A stretch of DNA of 64,000 nucleotides, taken from NCBI GenBank assembly GCA_017545245.1, contig JAFWPB010000010.1:1-64000 (forward strand), in the 5' to 3' direction. Shown piece by piece: positions 60,525-64,000 of the stretch. A program made the translations under genes and the position numbers. The stretch comes from Clostridiales bacterium (GTDB lineage Bacteria; Bacillota; Clostridia; Saccharofermentanales; Saccharofermentanaceae). The notes under the pieces are model-generated. The model had not been told where the DNA came from and did not search any database. It saw nothing but the letters and a program-made list of their open reading frames with translations. Position 1 is the stretch's first letter. Each line of letters opens with the position of its first letter.

Positions 60525-62417
60525 ATGAAATTCTTACATAACAGTAAGAGGCATCCAGGTAACGATAAGAAGGGCGGCATGTTGTTGCTTGTTCTTGTCA
60601 TTTTCGGTATGGCTCTTATTCTCATTTCATCCGCGTTGACAATTTCTCTAGCAAGCCGTGATCGGTATTATGTGGATGCTGAGTTAAGCCAGGAGCGTCT
60701 GACTCTTGTCTGTGCAGCTGAAACTTTTGTCGATATGCTCGAAAATCAAGAGTTTACTGATGAGATGCTGAGAAACGCTATCGGAGAAGACCTGATTATT
60801 ACCGGTGCTTCTACGAGCGACCCAGAGGCTGGCCCTTCCGCAGTAGATGGTAAGTCTATTGCCCCTGGTCTTTCCGGTATCGCAGGTACAAGTTATACAA
60901 AGTGTACTGTATCTGAAGATTCAGGAAGCGATGATATTTTCGTTGACTTTAGTACAGTTATTGATGCAACTGGTTTGGATCAGAATGCTGAGAAGCTTCG
61001 TATCCGTTTGCATTATGTACCACCGACGCCACCGCCGGACATTTGCCCGAACATGATTACAACTGGTGAAGTTGGTGCAACAAACGACTTCCCGAAGTTG
61101 AACATTCAGACAAGAAACTACTTCACAGTATTGCACGGTGATTCCACAACAAACTCTTCTGCTGCATACTACAGAAACAAGGTAGTTTTCACTGGTAAGG
61201 CTTATCTTACAAATGGTACATTGTTCTATAACGATGTAATCTTCTATGGTCCTGATGCCGGTGTTGATAAGGCCAGCTTAGGTAATGGTCTTATTACTGA
61301 CAGCACAAGTTCTTTCTACTTCTTGGGTTGTGATCTTGCTGATGGTTCGAAGTCTGCAACAATTCAGCATGCAATTCTGAATTCTAACGGCACACCGTCA
61401 GCAGATGATGGTTCTGGATTTAACTTTAAGGCACGTTCTGCATTCTTCTACAATTCCGAGATCAATATCAAGACTTGGACTGGTATGAATGACAACTGTA
61501 AGTACTTTATTTCTGATTCAAGTGCTCGTGTTAACATCAACCGTGGCTGGAATGGTAACAACGTTCTTATCAGCGCAAATGGTGGTGTAACGAATGCACC
61601 TTATGAGACTATATATACATACTCTCAGATCAATGATGGTTCTCATGCTGCAGAGCTTGCTGAGTACAATAACGTAAAGAGCAAGGCTTCTGACTACATG
61701 GCTGGTGGCGGAGAGTTGTTCGCAGCAGTTTCTCACCAGGTTCCGGAAGCAGATGCTTATAGCTCCTATAAGAAGGCTGGTATCCCGATTTCGAATTCCG
61801 ATACGACTTTGAACGGCGGTAAGAGCTATACAATGAGCGGTTACTATGCTGCAAATTGTCTTGAGATCGACTTGTCCTATGGTGATGCAACAATCACAAT
61901 GACTGGCGATACAACGTTTAGAGATTACTACATCAAGGTAGACAATTCCTATGGTAACCATCTTTACATCGTATTGGATCCAGGCGTATCCTTCATCATG
62001 ATGGATCAGTGTGATAAGTGTAAAGATACAGGCAGAACTTGTGGTGTCGTTTCTACTTACCATCAGAGTGAAGACTGGACAAAGGCTGAATTCCCGGTTG
62101 AGAATCCGCAGATTCGTGGACAGGCTGGAACAGAGCCGGCTTGCGTAATCGTTGGTAACGGCAGTAACACATTGTCTGCAGCTCGTGCTTGCACAGTTGA
62201 TGCTTACATTTCTCTGGCAGGTAGAGGAGCAGATGCTAGTACAGTAATCCTCAAGGATAAAGTTAACTTCTATGGCCGTGTTGAAGCAGTTTACCTTAAC
62301 CAGGGCTGCAGCGATGACCTTATGGTTTACGATTGTCCTAAGCTTGGTAGCGGTAGCACAGGCGAGCAGCCGTTGTCTACAAACTACACAGCTACAGAGT
62401 ATGAATTCTATTATTAA
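60525..62417 (+). CDS. Exported beta-rich protein with pilin-like N-terminus
   Basis: The 630-residue protein starts with a basic segment (KFLHNSKRHPGNDKKG), a hydrophobic helix (GMLLLVLVIFGMALILISSAL) and then a long helical stretch (YYVDAELSQERLTLVCAAETFVDML). This layout resembles PilX/PulK-type minor pilin N-termini but lacks a GFTLxE cleavage motif. The remainder is Asn/Gly/Ser/Thr rich with many short strands, suggesting a beta-helix, and includes a Cys cluster (MDQCDKCKDTGRTCG). It lies next to two prepilin-like genes on the opposite strand, so a shared surface structure is plausible. Strong RBS (GGAGGC) and a strong terminator suggest high expression. Confidence 0.75.
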   Translation: MKFLHNSKRHPGNDKKGGMLLLVLVIFGMALILISSALTISLASRDRYYVDAELSQERLTLVCAAETFVDMLENQEFTDEMLRNAIGEDLIITGASTSDPEAGPSAVDGKSIAPGLSGIAGTSYTKCTVSEDSGSDDIFVDFSTVIDATGLDQNAEKLRIRLHYVPPTPPPDICPNMITTGEVGATNDFPKLNIQTRNYFTVLHGDSTTNSSAAYYRNKVVFTGKAYLTNGTLFYNDVIFYGPDAGVDKASLGNGLITDSTSSFYFLGCDLADGSKSATIQHAILNSNGTPSADDGSGFNFKARSAFFYNSEINIKTWTGMNDNCKYFISDSSARVNINRGWNGNNVLISANGGVTNAPYETIYTYSQINDGSHAAELAEYNNVKSKASDYMAGGGELFAAVSHQVPEADAYSSYKKAGIPISNSDTTLNGGKSYTMSGYYAANCLEIDLSYGDATITMTGDTTFRDYYIKVDNSYGNHLYIVLDPGVSFIMMDQCDKCKDTGRTCGVVSTYHQSEDWTKAEFPVENPQIRGQAGTEPACVIVGNGSNTLSAARACTVDAYISLAGRGADASTVILKDKVNFYGRVEAVYLNQGCSDDLMVYDCPKLGSGSTGEQPLSTNYTATEYEFYY

Positions 62418-62453
62418 TAAAAATCTGTGTGTTCATTAAGATTTATTCATTGT

Positions 62454-62483
62454 GGGGGGCTCGAAAGAGCCCCCCTTAAATTT
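62454..62483 (+). terminator. Strong intrinsic terminator
   Basis: GGGGGGCTC (62454-62462), GAAA tetraloop, GAGCCCCCC (62467-62475), then TTAAATTTT. Confidence 0.9.
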
Positions 62484-62940
62484 TCTCTTTTACAGGTGCT
62501 TGAAGAGCTTGTAAGAGTTAAAGGATGATCAGATATATAAGACTGGCTTTATGAAGGGAAAAGACACAAATAAACGGAAATAAAGCATAGATATGAAGAG
62601 TCAAAATCTTCCAGCTGAAGGAAACAATCCTAAATTCCTTCTAAATAGCCCAAATCGAACGCTGAGTGTTAAAAACGATACCAATATCATCTGGATGGCA
62701 CAACGCGAAATAAGCACCAAAGAACGCGAAATCGGTTAAATAGACAAATCCACGCGATGGATTCATATTGAGAGCAGATTGGAAAGATCCATTCAAGACT
62801 AATTCATAAGCGTATAAGGAATAATCATCCGGTAAAAGAATAGTCCGGATCAAATCAATCAAATAAGATTCTCATATATGACCGTTTGTATGAGTTCGTA
62901 CGACAAGCAAATGGGCTTCCCCCCCAGACAAATAAGAAAT
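62484..62940. other. Intergenic region without a convincing gene
   Basis: The region of about 450 bases lies between converging terminators. A 73-codon frame on the minus strand (62862-62641) reads like protein (NPSRGFVYLTDFAFFGAYFA) but starts with TTG, has no ribosome-binding site and is preceded by a stop. It may be a decayed gene fragment. Nothing else stands out. Confidence 0.5.
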
Positions 62941-62973
62941 AAAAAGGCACAGAACCGTCTCTGTGCCTTTTTT
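62941..62973 (-). terminator. Terminator of the small prepilin gene
   Basis: AAAAAGGCACAGA (62941-62953) pairs with TCTGTGCCTTTTT (62960-62972), 42 bases after the stop of the minus-strand gene at 63015. It can act in both directions. Confidence 0.85.
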
Positions 62974-63014
62974 AGGTAAAACATGTGAATTTTAGAAGTG
63001 TCAATAATGTGGGA

Positions 63015-63221
63015 TTAAGAATTGTAACAGGCAGATACCTGGGCGGCTACATTTTCGACATCGGCTACATGACTCTCCATTTTCTCTGTAGCACTCTTGG
63101 CAGCGATCAAATAGTCACTCACGCTATAGAAGATAACAAGCGCTAATATGACGATAAGAGCGATTACGATGACCATTTCTACTAATGTAAAGCCGCGCAT
63201 AGATTTCCTCAACTTAATCAT
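63015..63221 (-). CDS. Type IV prepilin-like protein
   Basis: The 68-residue protein has a short basic leader (MIKLRKSMRG) and the prepilin motif GFTLVEMVIVIALIVILALVI, with cleavage expected after Gly and methylation of the new Phe. The mature part is only about 57 residues, mostly the N-terminal helix, ending in VSACYNS. I use the ATG at 63221 with GGAGGTG upstream. It could be a very small major pilin or a pseudopilin. Pilin assembly genes are not in this window. Confidence 0.85.
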   Translation of the reverse strand: MIKLRKSMRGFTLVEMVIVIALIVILALVIFYSVSDYLIAAKSATEKMESHVADVENVAAQVSACYNS

Positions 63222-63252
63222 AATTACACCTCCTGGATTTTCACAGTTCATT

Positions 63253-63296
63253 CACAATTATGACACAATTATATAATGGCAATTTTTGAAAAGCAA
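63253..63296 (-). promoter_or_regulatory. Promoter and direct repeats of the small prepilin gene
   Basis: On the minus strand TTGCTT (63296-63291), 17 bases, TATAAT (63273-63268). On the + strand CACAATTAT occurs at 63253-63261 and 63264-63272, an 11-base period, the second copy covering the -10. This is a candidate binding site for a winged-helix regulator. Confidence 0.6.
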
Positions 63297-63370
63297 TAGG
63301 TTAAAGCTAAAATTTAAGGATTTTTCGCTGGAAAGTAGAAATGGGGGGAGAGAAGAAGAATTCAGACACA

Positions 63371-63396
63371 AAAAAAGGCCGCTCATCGAGCGGCCT
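63371..63396 (-). terminator. Terminator of the larger prepilin-like gene
   Basis: AGGCCGCTC (63376-63384) pairs with GAGCGGCCT (63388-63396). On the minus strand a T-run follows, 25 bases after the stop at 63421. Confidence 0.88.
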
Positions 63397-63420
63397 CTCT
63401 TTACTTGAAAACAACTTAAA

Positions 63421-63960
63421 TCAGATTGAAACCGGTTCCTTCGAGAAGGAGATTGAAGTGGAAGATCCATCACTCATGTTTACAGCAGATGGGCAATATA
63501 CAGACATATTATCTGTAAAAGCTCTTACTCCGCCTTCCATAGTATCGTAGAGATTAATTGTAACGTCTACGATCTTGGTAGATGAATGACAAGTGAAGGT
63601 TACTTCAACTCTCCAACGATGACCATTCTGGTTTCCTTTATACTGATTATAGCTTGGGAGAAGATTGTTATTATCATATTCAACACAATCTCCAGATCCG
63701 CCAACAGCAATCGTATGATCGCCAGAGCTGAAATCAGTACCGTTGCACAAGCAGTTTGCGATAGCTTTAAGATTCATAGATGCGAAGTCATGCATATCAT
63801 TGATCATTGCAACGCTTGTGTGGCTCTTAGAAACGATTTGGAATGTGGATACTAAATATGTGAAACAAATCAACATAATAGCCATAACCAAGACCATTTC
63901 CAAGAGGGTAAAACCCAATTTAGAAGCATGGGTAGACTTTTTCTTGTTAATCTTTAACAT
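63421..63960 (-). CDS. Type IV prepilin-like protein with larger globular domain
   Basis: The 179-residue protein has a basic leader (MLKINKKKSTHASKLG) and the prepilin motif GFTLLEMVLVMAIMLICFTYL, cleaved after the Gly, with Glu at position 5 of the mature chain. A globular part of about 140 residues with several Cys follows. This fits a minor pilin or a pseudopilin. The ATG at 63960 has GGAGGTG upstream. The gene may be preceded by other pilus genes beyond the right edge of the window. Confidence 0.85.
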   Translation of the reverse strand: MLKINKKKSTHASKLGFTLLEMVLVMAIMLICFTYLVSTFQIVSKSHTSVAMINDMHDFASMNLKAIANCLCNGTDFSSGDHTIAVGGSGDCVEYDNNNLLPSYNQYKGNQNGHRWRVEVTFTCHSSTKIVDVTINLYDTMEGGVRAFTDNMSVYCPSAVNMSDGSSTSISFSKEPVSI

Positions 63961-64000
63961 CAACCCACCTCCAATCAGGTAATACGGATCTTGTAGGTAC

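Noticed and set aside
62641..62862. 73-codon frame on the minus strand
   Set aside because: It reads somewhat like protein but has only a TTG start right after a stop and no ribosome-binding site; kept only as a possible fragment.

Overview
The window looks like the chromosome of an anaerobic, probably gut or rumen, member of the Clostridia (Bacillota). It has Gram-positive style ribosome-binding sites (AGGAGG), many extended -10 promoters (TGnTATAAT), lipoproteins with a lipobox Cys, signal-peptide-less GH3, GH5 and GH36 glycosidases, DUF4214 and clostripain-type secreted proteins, and a split cobalamin-dependent methionine synthase. I cannot name the genus from sequence alone.

Region 1 (1-14.7 kb) is accessory DNA. 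The left edge carries the 3' part of a large serine recombinase that ends at the right border of an element lying mostly outside the window; about 50 codons of an interrupted gene appear to follow it. Resident genes come next: a small lipoprotein; an ECF sigma/anti-sigma/lipoprotein operon with a plausible autoregulated promoter; and a BlaI/BlaR1-type pair followed by a DUF2079 membrane protein, with BlaI-like operators before blaI and before the DUF2079 gene. Positions 7957-14685 look like a complete integrative mobilizable element of about 6.7 kb. It has a 9-bp direct repeat at both ends, an IncQ/MOBQ-like oriT at its left end, a lone AAA ATPase (DUF234 type) as cargo, then DUF3847, a MobA/MobL relaxase, two small genes, a KilA-N protein and a large serine recombinase at the right end. 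Removing it rejoins blaI to the kinase-like gene at 14715 as divergent neighbours.

Region 2 (14.7-35.5 kb) is mostly housekeeping and carbohydrate metabolism on the + strand: an APH-fold kinase, a clostripain-family lipoprotein protease, a histidine phosphatase fused to DUF3795, an AraC regulator, a nitrilase-family hydrolase, a zinc-ribbon membrane protein, a PdaA-like deacetylase, a phosphoribosyltransferase, a GH36 alpha-galactosidase, a fused Memo/AMMECR1 protein with its radical SAM partner, a polar amino acid ABC importer, a GH3 beta-glucosidase, a DUF3737 protein and an Lsa-like ABC-F ATPase preceded by a terminator-like leader hairpin.

Region 3 (35.6-53.6 kb) has a large secreted DUF4214 protein with a Pro-Thr-Lys linker, then metF, a free-standing MetH reactivation domain, a lipoprotein with a solute-binding fold and a MetH lacking its own reactivation domain. 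A two-component system with an adjacent FtsX-type ABC transporter, a GH5 glucanase, a 40-residue membrane peptide and a SurA-like membrane protein follow.

Region 4 (53.7-64 kb) has two tandem YfhO-type membrane proteins overlapping by ATGA with each other and with a DEDD exonuclease, then a 630-residue exported beta-rich protein with three 10-bp direct repeats in its leader. Two type IV prepilin-like genes lie on the minus strand at the right edge. I saw no rRNA, tRNA, CRISPR array or insertion sequence.
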